DNA of 64,000 nt, taken from NCBI RefSeq assembly GCF_033473495.1, contig NC_088936.1, forward strand, positions 4,216,001 through 4,280,000. Reading direction: 5' to 3'. A program made the position numbers and the translations under genes. Shown here in pieces: positions 42,707 through 53,250 of the stretch; positions within the stretch are counted from its first letter, which is position 1, and each line of letters begins with the position of its first letter. The notes below the pieces were generated by a model that did no database searches, had not been told where the DNA came from, and was given only the letters and a program-made list of their open reading frames with translations. This stretch comes from Cercospora beticola (Eukaryota > Ascomycota > Dothideomycetes > Mycosphaerellales > Mycosphaerellaceae).

Positions 42707-43638
42707 CTATTCGAGATACTTCTTTCCAGTCAGCTCATCGATCAGGTCAAACATCGCATTACCTCCCATCCAACCTCCCTTGTGCGATCCGGCAACACCT
42801 CTCGTGTATTCCGCTTCCTCCTGCGAGATCTTGACAGTCTCTGTACCACGCCCACTCGCAGCCGCATCCGCGAGCAAATTCACATGACAGCATTTGTCCA
42901 GCATGTAGAACCAATTGACAGCCTCTTCAATCGTCTGTCCGACGGTCAATAGGCCATGGTTCCGTAGCAGGGCAGCTTTCTTATCTCCTAGTGCAGCAGC
43001 GATATCTTGGCCTTCATCGGACGCGAGAACGACACCTTTGCCTTCGAAGACAACATGATCCTATCAACGCAGCTCGTCAGCTTGAGCGGATAGGAGGAGA
43101 TAGAACGTGCTCGACTTACATCATAAAAAATACAAGACTCCAACGAAATCGTATCCAACTGCTTCCCCAACGCACAAAACGCACGCCCATAAACCGAATG
43201 CGTATGCGCCGCACACATAACATCCGGTCTCGCCTCATGAATCGCCCCATGAATCAAAAACGCAGCTCGATTGAGAACCTTAACCTTCCCATGATCCAGA
43301 ATATTGCCTTGATGGTCTACGCGCAGCAGATCACTTCGCTGTATCAAATTGAAGTCTACGCCAAAAGGGTTCACCCAGAATGTGGTTGGATCAATAGGGT
43401 CGCGGACTGTAATGTGGCCAGCGAGACCTTCGTTTAAGCCAAAGTGGCCGAAGATGCGGTAGGCTCCGGCGAGACGGCCTTTGATGTATTCGCGTTCTGC
43501 GACTTTGTTGGGGAAGTGGAGGGTTGGTGGTGAGAGGAAACCGATTTCTTGGTTTGATGTGTTTTTGGGGTCGGAGATCTTGGTAGGAGGGCCGTTGGTG
43601 GCTGCCAAGTTGAGGTCTGCTGTTGATACTGGGGCCAT
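42707..43638 (-). CDS. Class II aldolase/adducin family protein
   Basis: Predicted 290 aa from exons 43120-43638 and 42707-43060 (59-nt intron). The class II aldolase/adducin head shows NEGLAGHITVRDP (about 69-81). The zinc-binding HxH is in AAHTHSVYG (His 145 and 147), and the third His in LLRNHGLLTVG (about 208). With all three ligands present it should be a metal-dependent enzyme rather than a non-catalytic adducin head. Bacterial relatives cleave or epimerise sugar phosphates such as fuculose-1-P and ribulose-5-P; the substrate of the fungal group is unknown. The nearby FGGY kinase and SDR make a sugar-phosphate role reasonable, but this is inference. Confidence 0.88.
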
Positions 43639-43697
43639 GATGGGATGGCACGCCTGTAGAAGATACTTGGGAGAACAGAAGTGGTAGTTGGAGGGTG

Positions 43698-43704
43698 ATT
43701 TATA
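43698..43704 (-). promoter_or_regulatory. TATA box of the aldolase gene
   Basis: TATAAAT on the minus strand about 60 bp before the aldolase ATG. Confidence 0.4.
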
Positions 43705-44394
43705 GCTATATTGTGAGCTCTGCTGTATTCATATACCTTACCTAGGTTCATGTTCCCTGCATGAATAAAGCTACGCATGCTGAGGAGCGGCAGTTGCTGT
43801 GGCCAAGCAAAGCTTCCCATCTCCATGTACATTCTGCATGTCATCAACACGTTCTCGAGAGAACTGTAGTACGGCTGTCGGTTCCACGACATTGACACCA
43901 GTTCCATACCCCGCCGGCACAGAAGAGAGCTTCCGGCTGAAACAGGAAGCTGTACAACACTAGAGTGCGAGAGGCTGGCTGACGTAGCGGAGGCGCCGTG
44001 TCAGCCTGCAGCAGTGCATGGCGAATCCTTATGGTAGACATGCGGCAGCATACCATTGAAGCTCGCCTTGAATGATGTCTCGCAGTCTCACTGATGATAA
44101 AGCTTGGAGAAAAGATCTTGCAGTTGCAAGACCTTGCGAAGGTTTGAGTTCGGCGCTTCCGACTACGAGCGAAAATGTGTTGATTTCAGCAGCTTGAGAC
44201 GATTTGAAAGAGGACTGGAACCCTTGATTCCCCACAGCCGTACTGGTGTCGTGAGGTGGAAGTGGAGGTCAAAGTCTTGAAGCCGAAGTGATTCACTTGG
44301 AGATCAAACAGCAATGACATCATCCAGTGCACTTTCTTTACAGCCCTGGGGACGGAAGTCCAAGACACTTTCCACAACAATCATTAAAAGAAAA
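43705..44394. other. Divergent upstream region, aldolase / SDR
   Basis: Region between two divergent genes of related theme. No other gene is seen. An ATG at 44314 is in frame with the SDR. Confidence 0.45.
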
Positions 44395-45207
44395 ATGTCA
44401 TCAAGAAACTACCTCATCACAGGCGCAGCCCGAGGCATCGGCCGCGGCCTCACACGCCTCCTCCTCTCCAAAGGCCACCGCGTCTTCCTAGTCGACAACA
44501 ACGAATCCGAACTCACACATTTCACAACTCAACTCTCCAAACAACGAGAAACAGCTCAAAAATCTCAAACCTTCTCCTCATCCCTCTGCGACCTCCGGCA
44601 ACCCTCTCAGATCAAACAAGCAATCTCTCTCGCTTCCGATTTCTTCCAAGGCCATCTCGATGTCCTCATCAACAATGCAGCCAATACCTCCTCTGTTGCA
44701 AACGCCACGCCTTTAGCAGATCAAACTCTAGAAGACTGGACGGCAGCGCTCGAAACGAACCTCACGGCTCCGTTCCTGCTTGTTCAATCTAGTCTGCCTC
44801 TTCTAACTTCTTCTCGCGCCACAGCCGCGAACGTGATCAATATATCTTCTACTCGAGCTTTCATGGCCGAACCGAATCATGAAGCTTATTCTACTACCAA
44901 AGCCGGTCTCCTCGGTCTTACACAGTCACTATCTGTATCTCTGGCGCCGCAGAATATTCGCGTGAATGCTATTTTACCAGGGTGGATTAATGTGGCGCAC
45001 GAGTGCAAAAAAGGCGACGAGGAGGGTATGAAGTGGGAGGACGGGTTGACGGAAGATGATCATAAGTGGCACTTGACAGGACGTGTAGGCAAGGTGGAGG
45101 ATGTGTGGAGAGCAGTGGAGTACTTGGTGGAAAATGAGGGGGTAAGTGGGACGGAGATTGTTGTTGATGGGGGAGTGACGAGGAAGATGGTGTATCCGGA
45201 AGAATAG
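44395..45207 (+). CDS. Short-chain dehydrogenase/reductase
   Basis: Classical SDR, 270 aa. Cofactor motif TGAARGIG at 10-17, NNAA at about 93-96, and the catalytic Ser (151/152), Tyr165 and Lys169 in EAYSTTKAG. The C-terminal GWINV..GTEIVVDGGVTRKM is typical of polyol/ketone SDRs. The acid after the second strand (VDNNESE) favours NAD(H) over NADP(H). An in-frame ATG 27 codons upstream (44314) would add a Ser/Lys-rich leader, possibly for an organelle; I chose 44395 because SDR proteins usually start just before the first strand. It lies between the aldolase and the ketose kinase, so polyol-to-ketose oxidation is a fair guess. Confidence 0.88.
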   Translation: MSSRNYLITGAARGIGRGLTRLLLSKGHRVFLVDNNESELTHFTTQLSKQRETAQKSQTFSSSLCDLRQPSQIKQAISLASDFFQGHLDVLINNAANTSSVANATPLADQTLEDWTAALETNLTAPFLLVQSSLPLLTSSRATAANVINISSTRAFMAEPNHEAYSTTKAGLLGLTQSLSVSLAPQNIRVNAILPGWINVAHECKKGDEEGMKWEDGLTEDDHKWHLTGRVGKVEDVWRAVEYLVENEGVSGTEIVVDGGVTRKMVYPEE

Positions 45208-45372
45208 AGGGAGAACGTGTAGAGTTGAATCTGTGTGAGCCGCAGCTCTTGTTCGTGCAATTCGTCCATCATTCGCTTCGTCGTCGAGCGTCGCCTTCTA
45301 TGTCTATGGAAATATTATGCAGTGTTATGCTTTTCATCCACATCATGCAGCTTACTCCAGAGATGCATTACC

Positions 45373-47336
45373 TTATCTCCAGCCCGAGATAGCATCATCG
45401 ATATCTTTGCGGTGTGCCCGCTGCTCCTCGCACTGCTTAAGGAAGACCTTGTACTTGGCCTGGAGCAGCTTCTTCTCGCCTTGGTCCTTATTTGGGTAGA
45501 CAGCCTTACCAGGCTTGCTCATCCTGTCCATAATGTCCCATAGTGGTTCACTCTTGCCATCCTTGTCTGTAGAAGCAGCCTTGGCACCAAGCATGGCAGC
45601 ACCGTGTACGACAGCGGCATGGACATATCGTGGAATCAGCACAGGCATGTCACATGAAGTGGCCATGAGTGACATGAGGACCGGGTTCTGGCATTGCGAG
45701 CCAGACATGAAGATGGAGGAGATGACGTGCCCGGCGTTGTTCATCTGCTCGATGATTTGCTTGGTCTGCAGAGCAATAAACTCCATAGTACCATAGTAGT
45801 ACAAAGCAAGACCGTCAATGCTCTTGTCGTTGGAGAGACCAATCACAGATCCCTTCATGTCTGGGTCGGCGATTGGAGAACGGTTGCCGAATAAGTCTCC
45901 GTAGAAGAAGAAGTGACGGCCAAGGTAAGAGATGGCTGGAGCATTAATCTTCTCCTTCATCTCATGAAGATGCTCGTTCAGGTAGTCGTAGATGTTGGTG
46001 TTGAATGACTCGGCCAGAGACATGGCTTCTTGGAAAGCTGGGTGTGTCTCGACAACGTGCTTAAGAAGCTCGCCAGTGGCCGACTGTCCACCTTCGGCCA
46101 ACCAGTAGTCTGGAATGAGGACGTCTCTGTAAGGACCCCACACGCCGTTGACGAAGACTGGCTTCTCCGACATAGCCAAGTGGCAGGTCGATGTGCCAGC
46201 AACAGCGGCCAGACGTGTGAAGGCCTGGGAGACGTCGTTCTTTGGCTTGGTGGTATCGAGGCTGTCTTCTCTGAGGTTGACCTTTGCGCCCACAGTGCCG
46301 ATCCAGCCGGCATAGGCGTCAATCACACCGCTGCCGATGGCGATGCCTGCTGGGAGACCCATCTCGGCTGCTGCCTTCTCGGACAAGGTGCCAATCAGCT
46401 CACCAGCCGTGAGGTAGTGACCGTTCTGCGAAATTGTCAGCCAGGAGCTCAGATATCACAAAGTCGTTCTGGAAGGTAGTACCACCCCGTTTACGCCTCC
46501 CATCCGCTTGAAGTTGTCCTCGCAGAGATCTGAGAGGCCGATCTCGGTAAGGAAGTCCTCTTGCCAGCCCTTGACACTGCCGTCGACACCAACTGGGACA
46601 TATCCTTGCTTGCAGACCACTGAGCAGAAGCTTCGTGCCTCGCTGCCAGTTGCCATGTGTGTCAAAGCATCGCCCAAATCATAGAACTTGCATCGATCGA
46701 AGAGCTCCTTTGGCATGTTGTTCTTCAACCACAGCACCTTTGGAATCTCCATTTCAATGCTCATCTGGCCACCCACATATCTGAGTAGATTGTGGTTTGT
46801 GGCATTGATCTTCTTCGTCTCTTCCACCGGTCTGTGATCAAGCCATAGGATGACATTGCGGTCATTGCCATCAGCGTTGTCAAACTTTGGTCCTGTCACT
46901 GCAATTGGCTCGTCCGTCTCTCGGTCGAAGACTGTGAGGGAACAGGTGGCGTCGAAGCCGATACCGCGGACTGTGTTGGGATCGATGTTGTGCTGAGACA
47001 TAGCTCGCTGGATCGAGTTGCAGATGCATTTCCAGATGTTGGTCGTTGATTGTTCCTGTGGCTCGGGTTAGCATTTCGACTTCAATGGCTTTTGATGGCT
47101 CGGCGGGACTGTACATAGTAGCCCGTCTCCGGCTGCCAGAGGCCAATGTTCTCGCTTGCCAGACCGACAATATCGCCCTTGTCGTTCATGATACATGCTC
47201 GCGCACTACCAGTACCGACATCGATACCAATATAGTGGTTCTGCTCCGGGCGGAGTTCATTGTGCGGGTCGACCGACATCTGGCGCGACTGCTGCCGTGA
47301 CGGGTTGCGGTATGGTAGTCCTCCTGGAGTCGCCAT
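45373..47336 (-). CDS. FGGY-family ketose kinase (D-ribulokinase-like)
   Basis: Carbohydrate kinase, predicted 615 aa from exons 47115-47336, 46483-47055 and 45373-46425. The first phosphate motif is YIGIDVGTGSARACIM (about 35-50). GIGFDATCSLTVFD and WLDHRP follow. The C-terminal ATPase half has AAVAGTSTCHLAMS and IFMSGSQCQNP. The layout, with an N-terminal TGSAR and the DATCSL motif, matches the FGGY carbohydrate kinase domain-containing group, whose yeast and human members phosphorylate D-ribulose. The 3' donor of exon 2 has two in-frame choices (GTGGTA or GTACTA); I used the latter. Convergent with the SDR. In that role it would feed ribulose-5-phosphate to the pentose phosphate pathway or act in metabolite repair. 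Confidence 0.9.
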
Positions 47337-47907
47337 CTTGAAGGTGATTTTGTAGCTCCCAATGGAGTGGCTCTGTGGGATCCCTTGCTTGAAAAGTGTT
47401 TGAGGTTATCGTAAGGCTATTTCTGATGCCAATTGGGCTGTAACGGAAGGAAAACTTGGTCGTTACAGAGAGGTAGGAGGCAAGAAGAAATGGAAAGTGG
47501 TGATGTAGGAGAAGTTTCGTTGAGCTTCCTGCGAATGGCCCGGTCAAGCTCTGCCTGCTCGACCTCTCACCGCGAAAATCGACCTGGGAGACCCTGACGC
47601 TGCTGACGGTGAAGGAGAGCTACATCATAGTGGGGACGCGGGGGCCAGTTGGCCTGCGGAGCGAAGACGAGGGCCGCTCGTAGTGGCACGCAGCCATCTC
47701 CACCGGCAGCAGGCTGATAGGCGACGTCGTGGATGATCGTCGGTGCGCTGGGGACGCGAAGCTGCGCGGTGAACTGGCGGAGCGCGAGGAAAATGACATT
47801 GTTCCAGGCGAGCGCGGCTCAATCTTCCCGCGTTCTTGGCATTCCCGAACAGCTCGTGGTTGTTGCCGGAGATGCTGCCATCTGCCATACCGCAGCCCTC
47901 CACCACC
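47337..47907. promoter_or_regulatory. Divergent promoter, ketose kinase / EMC10
   Basis: 571 bp between divergent starts. Overlapping frames here are compositional. Confidence 0.45.
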
Positions 47908-48532
47908 ATGCGCGCCGCCACCGTTCTCAGCATTGTGCTGACGTTCATCGTCTCCCTCGCCGCTGCTGTCGACGCTGAGCGAGAGGTCAAGGTCTTTGCC
48001 TGGCCGTCCTCCGCGGACAAGCCTCAACCGCTGGCAACCGTGTCCTACACCTCGAACAATGCCTCCATCAAGAGCTATACCCCGCCAACGATACCCACAA
48101 ACGACGACGTTGTGCGTGTAGGCTTCTACCATGACTCCGGAGACTGGTCCGCAGTCGCTACGTCCGCCTCGAACTTCGCGCCCGCCAAGTCAAAGAAGCT
48201 GCAACTGCACGTCAGACAGGACGGAGAGCTCTATCATCTCGGTTTCAAGACATCAGAGCCAATGAGCCAAGGCAAGGGAAGAAATGCTGTGAAGGATCTG
48301 AATGTGGAGGTGATCAAGATCAAGACGGGCCCGAAGCCTGCGCTCAACAAGCCGATTGTTGTCACGGCTGATGGAGAGGTCGAAGGCAAAGAACCGGAGA
48401 AGTCATTCTTACAGAAGTAAGTGATACTATCAGGTATTCATAGATTCCATACTAACTCGTCACAGATATTGGTGGGCAATTGCCTTGTTCCTAGTGGTGC
48501 AGGTCGTTGCTGGGGGCGGAAAAGCAGAATGA
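47908..48532 (+). CDS. EMC10: ER membrane protein complex subunit 10 (EMC10)
   Basis: Subunit of the ER membrane insertase complex EMC, facing the ER lumen. Predicted 191 aa from exons 47908-48416 and 48466-48532. Residues 1-21 are a signal peptide (ATVLSIVLTFIVSLAAAV). The luminal domain has YTSNNASIKSY and LQLHVRQDGELYHLGF. The short second exon encodes the C-terminal membrane segment (YWWAIALFLVVQVVAGG). The 49-nt intron has an ACTAAC branch site and is required: without it the frame would stop after FLQK and lose the anchor. The chosen ATG is the one directly before the signal peptide. Confidence 0.8.
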
Positions 48533-49411
48533 GCAAGTCGCACAACTAACACCGGCAGCTCGCCTCATATGACCAGAGCCGTTACACGAACAAGTTGCTG
48601 TGGCTACTTTGGAATTGTTGCTTGTTTGACTGGACCATCAGCTCAGCAGCTCGGCGCAAGCTGGGAGATACGGACTGATAGCTTCTGCTATGTGAGCACA
48701 AGGCGTGATAGAGCATCACGAGCTCTAGCAGCTCCAGAGTGAGCAACTCGATGGAGAGGAGCGCAGGCGCCGCTGCGTCTATCACCGAATCACGACGAGG
48801 GGCAACTTCTTGCTGCGGCTTTCGAGCCTTCCCTCATCTGCCATGGCTGATGGTCTCAGGAAGCTGATTTGCGTGGAAATAAGCCACCTGACCACAAGCG
48901 CAGGACGCCGTATGAATAAGCGCAACTCGGACATGAGCTTTGGCACAATCAACGGATCTCAGCACATGGACAGCCAATGTTAATGCAAAAAGCCGAGCCG
49001 CGAAAAGCACTACCAAAGCAAAATTGCTGGTCAGTATTATGGCATACTGCTTGCGGCATCCCGATTGTGATGCGGAGAGAAGATCTACAGCTACAGCGCC
49101 GCAATTGACTACATTTGGCTCTCCCCCAACTTTATTCATCCTTCGCTTCTATGGCTGAAAGCTGATTTCTAGTGCTACGGTGAACACATAAACGTGTGAT
49201 CCCACACAGATCTGCGCTTTCAGCTGAAAGACTCATCCATATAGGTCAAAGAGTTCCGATCTACTGGCAAGTCTATTGTCTCCAAATTCATTGCTGCGCA
49301 GTTGTTGCATTCGGTCTCCCCACAACGTCCAGCACTGACAGCTGAACAGAAGTTTGTGCTACCTCTAAATCACTAACCTCAGCATTCACAATAGATCCAA
49401 CGAGAGCCGCC
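48533..49411. other. Intergenic, no gene seen
   Basis: Between EMC10 and the sulfotransferase-like gene. No supported feature. Confidence 0.5.
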
Positions 49412-50560
49412 ATGTCCCAGTCCACAGTTGAGAAGAGCAATGATGCCGTGCGACCGCCTCCGCGACGCGCGATCGTTGGTGACATCGAAGCCATGCAACA
49501 CACAACCAATATCGATCGACGACAGTGCTCTCGTGTCGTTCCTCTTAAAGTCCTCTGTCTCGGCCTCTCGCGTACCGGCACGGCTTGTGAGTCTACCTCC
49601 ACCCACCACATCTTGGTAACATGGTGTAGATATGATCAGAGCGACGGGAAAGAATTCATCAATGGACGACTCATGCTAATGATCGGGCCACCAGCACTCC
49701 GACAAGCCCTCCTTGACCTAGGCTACTCCGACGTCTACCACTATGCAGCCATCCTCAACGAAAATCCCCGTGATGCCGAAATGTGGAACGACGCTCTCGA
49801 CGCCAAATACGACCCTTCCGGCACCCACAAGAAGCCTTTCACACGCAAAGACTGGGACCAACTTCTGGGCCACTGCATGGCGACCACTGATACTCCTACC
49901 GTAATATTCTACCGCGAACTTCTGGAGGCTTATCCCGAAGCGAAAGTCATCCTGACTGTACGTGATAGTCCGGAGGCATGGGTCAAGTCGTATCAGAGTA
50001 CGATTGGACAGTATGCGCTTGCTATGAGGCCGCCGGCCACGTTCTGGGGAAAATTTGTTAAATGGGCATTTGCGCCGAGGGACGAGTTGGGTGAGGGATA
50101 TTTCAACAGGGTGGTGAAGTGGTATGATATGATTGGAATCTTGATGAGGGATTTGGAGAAGGGGACGAATGAGGATAGTGTGAAGTACTACACAAGCTAT
50201 AACGAGGAGATTCAAAGGTTGGTGCCGAAGGAGAGGTTGTTGGTTATGAATGTTAAGGAAGGATGTGAGTTTTTTCCTTTTTCTGCTAGTTTTATCTTGC
50301 GTGGCACGCTATACATAATCGGAAACGTTCCAGACCTTGCTAACTTGAATGTAACAGGGAAACCTCTTTGTGATTTCTTGGACGTCGCGAAACCAGAGTG
50401 GGCATTTCCGCAAGTCAATTCTACGGAGGACTTTGGTCGTCGAACCGCAAAGATCATCGATCACTTTGGTGGAGTCATCATGTGGAACATGGCGAAAACA
50501 CTTGTACCAGCTGTTGCTCTGGCAGTCGGAGGTCTCGCGTGGTGGATGCGATCAAAGTGA
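49412..50560 (+). CDS. Sulfotransferase-like P-loop protein, tail-anchored
   Basis: Fungal sulfotransferase-family protein, predicted 315 aa from exons 49412-49586, 49695-50264 and 50358-50560. The 5'-PSB-like loop LCLGLSRTGTASLRQAL is rebuilt exactly by splicing the 108-nt intron. The 3'-PSB-like segment is ILTVRDSPEAWVKSYQST. The second splice (GGA T/GG) restores NVKEGWKPLCDFL, typical of this group. A C-terminal hydrophobic helix (LVPAVALAVGGLAWWM) followed by Arg-Ser-Lys suggests tail anchoring in the ER. Members are often mislabelled NAD-dependent epimerases. Natural substrate unknown. The frame happens to run open through both introns. Confidence 0.82.
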   Translation: MSQSTVEKSNDAVRPPPRRAIVGDIEAMQHTTNIDRRQCSRVVPLKVLCLGLSRTGTACESTSTHHILVTWCRYDQSDGKEFINGRLMLMIGPPALRQALLDLGYSDVYHYAAILNENPRDAEMWNDALDAKYDPSGTHKKPFTRKDWDQLLGHCMATTDTPTVIFYRELLEAYPEAKVILTVRDSPEAWVKSYQSTIGQYALAMRPPATFWGKFVKWAFAPRDELGEGYFNRVVKWYDMIGILMRDLEKGTNEDSVKYYTSYNEEIQRLVPKERLLVMNVKEGCEFFPFSASFILRGTLYIIGNVPDLANLNVTGKPLCDFLDVAKPEWAFPQVNSTEDFGRRTAKIIDHFGGVIMWNMAKTLVPAVALAVGGLAWWMRSK

Positions 50561-51134
50561 AGTGTTGTCGAGAGTGCGATAAGCACAATTAGAAGCACAA
50601 AATCAAACGCCACTTCAGATCTCGGAGCAAGTGCCGAGCGCGCACTGAAACAAGGCAGATGGGTCTCTGACGGAACTCACGGCATCTGTCACGCATGCAC
50701 ACATGCATTCCGACTGCCACATGTCACTTTCTGTGCAACTGACATGAAGCATACCACGGCATAGGCTTGGTCAAATAAGAACGTGGTATGCAACTATAAT
50801 TTGTCGCAACTGCTAACAAAGTTCGAATCACAAACGCGCCCTCCGTCCTTCAGGATGCGTAGCGGGACTCTGACGCGTGTTGATGCAAAACTTGGAAGAA
50901 GAGTAGGCGCAACGCCTGTCTGATATGATGGCGACTACCCGCTTTGCAGATACTTGTTTCCTGCAAGATCTTCACTCTCGTCAACTTCTGATCTTCACAT
51001 GCTGAACCGTTGCGACAAAATCAGTTGTTGCCGGCATGGACAGCATCGCACGATGACGACGAAAGTGAACCACAGAAGATTTGTGACAGAACTGTGCTCG
51101 GTTAGCGATTGACGCGAGGCCACAATATCGAGCT
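50561..51134. other. Intergenic, no gene seen
   Basis: Presumed promoter of the glycosyltransferase. No other feature. Confidence 0.45.
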
Positions 51135-52664
51135 ATGCAACGAACAATATGGCAGGCTCTGCTAGCGACCACAATACTCGGATGTCTGGTGCTGTTCTTT
51201 CTCTCATCATCACCATATAGCCAGTCTCGACTTCTCCACCAACAACAAGCGAGCGTCGACCAAGCCTACGAGAACGACAACGAGTTCTTCCAATGGAAAT
51301 CCAAATCCGCATACCGACACGTGACGAAAGGCACAGCGAAGAACGCTCACGTCGAAGAGCTATGCAAGTTCTTTCCCAAAGAGAAACTCGAGCACATTCA
51401 ACCCGTGCTGAAATCTGGGCACGGAGCAATGCATCGGGTGCGAGAACAGCTGAACAGTTCTGCGGCGTGTCTTGATAATCTCCTTATCTTCTCCGATATG
51501 AATGAAGAGGTCGCCGGCCGAGCTGTCATCGATACGATCGCGGATATACCGCAGAAATTGATCGATAGCGATGATCAGACTCTACCATATCGTCGTCTGA
51601 AACAGTATGTCATCAATGGCACCCTTGATGAAGCAGATGAGAATAAGCTTCCAGGTTGGGAGACGGACAAATTCAAGTTCTTGCCTGATATCAGTCGCGC
51701 ATGGCGAATGAGTCCTGACAAAAAGTGGTACGTGTTCTTCGAGGGCGACACGTATATCCTATGGGACACTCTCTTCCGCTTGCTAGAACACTTCAACCCG
51801 GATATACCGCATTACTTCGGATCGCCTTCGCCCGGACGAGACGTGATGTGGTTTGCGAACGGGGGACCGGGACTCATTCTCTCTCGCGCTGCGATGCAGA
51901 AGCTCGTGCAATATGATTATACTTGGAGAAACATGAAGTATCGAGGCTCCAAATTGGCTGAGAAGCATTGGCATGAGACATTGGTGAATTGTTGCGGCGA
52001 CAGCATCTTGGGTTGGGCATTGTGGGAAGAAGCTGTCAAGCTGGAAGGGCTGTGGCCGATGTTCAACCCACATCCGCCGCATGGGGTGCCATTTTCGGAG
52101 TTGTATTGGTGTCAGCCTGTGTTGAGCATGCACAAGCCAAAGGATGACACTGCGGAGAGGTTATGGAGGTGGGAGTGGCGGGAGAGGGGTGTAGAGGTAA
52201 GTGGTGTTCTGCCGAGACTTGTGATGTTCATCCCTGGGCTGTCAAGACTGACTTCTGATCATCAGCGTCCTCTTCTCTACCGCGACCTCGCAACGTCCTT
52301 CTACGAGAGTTTTCAGTCGCCCAGCATTCGCAAAGACTGGGACAACGCCGACTGGGACGGCTTCGAGCCACCGAAATACCAAGCTGCTCATGCTTCTGTC
52401 GAACGCTGCCAAGAAGCTTGCACGAAGCACAATCTTTGTATGCAATGGACATATCATCTCAAGAGATGCTGGTTTGTTCGATCTTTCCGACTCGGGCAAG
52501 CGAAAGGGCCACGCGTGGAGGATGATCGTAAAGATGAAAAGTGGTTAGAAGAGGATAAGAGGTACATCGCAGGTTGGGATACGGTGAAGATCAAGAAATG
52601 GATCGAGAAAAGGCCCTGTACAGAGGTGCAGTGGGTGAAGCCGAGTACGAAGAGGATCTTCTGA
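51135..52664 (+). CDS. GT31-like type II glycosyltransferase with PAN-like end
   Basis: Golgi-type glycosyltransferase, predicted 486 aa from exons 51135-52196 and 52266-52664. The membrane anchor is at about 7-25 (ALLATTILGCLVLFFLSS). WYVFFEGDTYILWDTL is the metal-binding EGDTY motif used in fungal fringe/GT31-like enzymes. The acceptor-side motif FANGGPGLILSRAAM follows, with paired Cys in VNCCGDSILGWAL. The C-terminus has a PAN/apple-like Cys pattern (CQEACTKHNLCMQW..KRCW). The 69-nt intron is a multiple of three and contains no stop, so the unspliced form reads as a 509-aa protein; the retained piece, VSGVLPRLVMFIPGLSRL, does not fit the family. Donor sugar and acceptor unknown. Confidence 0.82.
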   Translation: MQRTIWQALLATTILGCLVLFFLSSSPYSQSRLLHQQQASVDQAYENDNEFFQWKSKSAYRHVTKGTAKNAHVEELCKFFPKEKLEHIQPVLKSGHGAMHRVREQLNSSAACLDNLLIFSDMNEEVAGRAVIDTIADIPQKLIDSDDQTLPYRRLKQYVINGTLDEADENKLPGWETDKFKFLPDISRAWRMSPDKKWYVFFEGDTYILWDTLFRLLEHFNPDIPHYFGSPSPGRDVMWFANGGPGLILSRAAMQKLVQYDYTWRNMKYRGSKLAEKHWHETLVNCCGDSILGWALWEEAVKLEGLWPMFNPHPPHGVPFSELYWCQPVLSMHKPKDDTAERLWRWEWRERGVEVSGVLPRLVMFIPGLSRLTSDHQRPLLYRDLATSFYESFQSPSIRKDWDNADWDGFEPPKYQAAHASVERCQEACTKHNLCMQWTYHLKRCWFVRSFRLGQAKGPRVEDDRKDEKWLEEDKRYIAGWDTVKIKKWIEKRPCTEVQWVKPSTKRIF

Positions 52665-52783
52665 GACAGCGAAGTCATAGTGCTGTGGCCGGCAAGAACG
52701 AATTTTTCAACGGCTGCCAAACTTGGTCTAAAGAATCCCAGCCCTAGAAGAGCTCGCGTTCATGAACGTTTTCTTGTGTCTTC
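52665..52783. other. Short convergent gap
   Basis: 3' flank of the glycosyltransferase and end of the HET-derived region. Nothing seen. Confidence 0.4.
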
Positions 52784-53250
52784 TCAGCTGCGCGACGACT
52801 TTCTGCATGATCCAGACAGCTTCTCCTGACTGACATGGCAGCGACAGCAGGAGGCTTTGCAAATTCTGACGGCGCCTTTAGGACGAGCACTCGGTGGCGT
52901 GAGCAGGCGTTCAAGGCGAGCGTCGGTGTTGTATCTGTGTGAAAAGCGATCACTCATTGATGCGCCTTCTGCTCGCTGCAAGTCCTGCGCGATCCAAAGC
53001 ATGAACTCCTCAGCCGTGAGTCTGAGGAACACATCTGCCCAAAATCTGCGATGCTCCCTTTCTTGACAAGGCCAAGCATGTTTGGGATCATACTCAGGCA
53101 CCGGATCACCTCCGTCGTCAATAAAGAAGCTGGCGGTCATTACCCCCTGTCCAACTATGTCGAAAATGTCGTTTCATTTCGGACGCACCACCAAGACCAC
53201 TGTGCTCGAACCCAATCCAGCATAGTGTTTAGTACAGACATCGGAGGAGC
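52784..53250 (-). pseudogene. Out-of-frame C-terminal remnant of the HET gene
   Basis: Downstream of the HET open frame a second frame reads like a HET-protein tail: PEAMPGDILIHC (about 53300), GSSTVVLVVRPK, a TGA, then NDIFDIVGQGVMTASFFIDDGG and a charged helical end at 52784. In HET proteins a pattern of AMxxGD, LRPx and VGxxYVxGxM follows the HET domain. Its presence in another frame with an internal stop suggests that the gene lost its reading frame. Confidence 0.4.
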
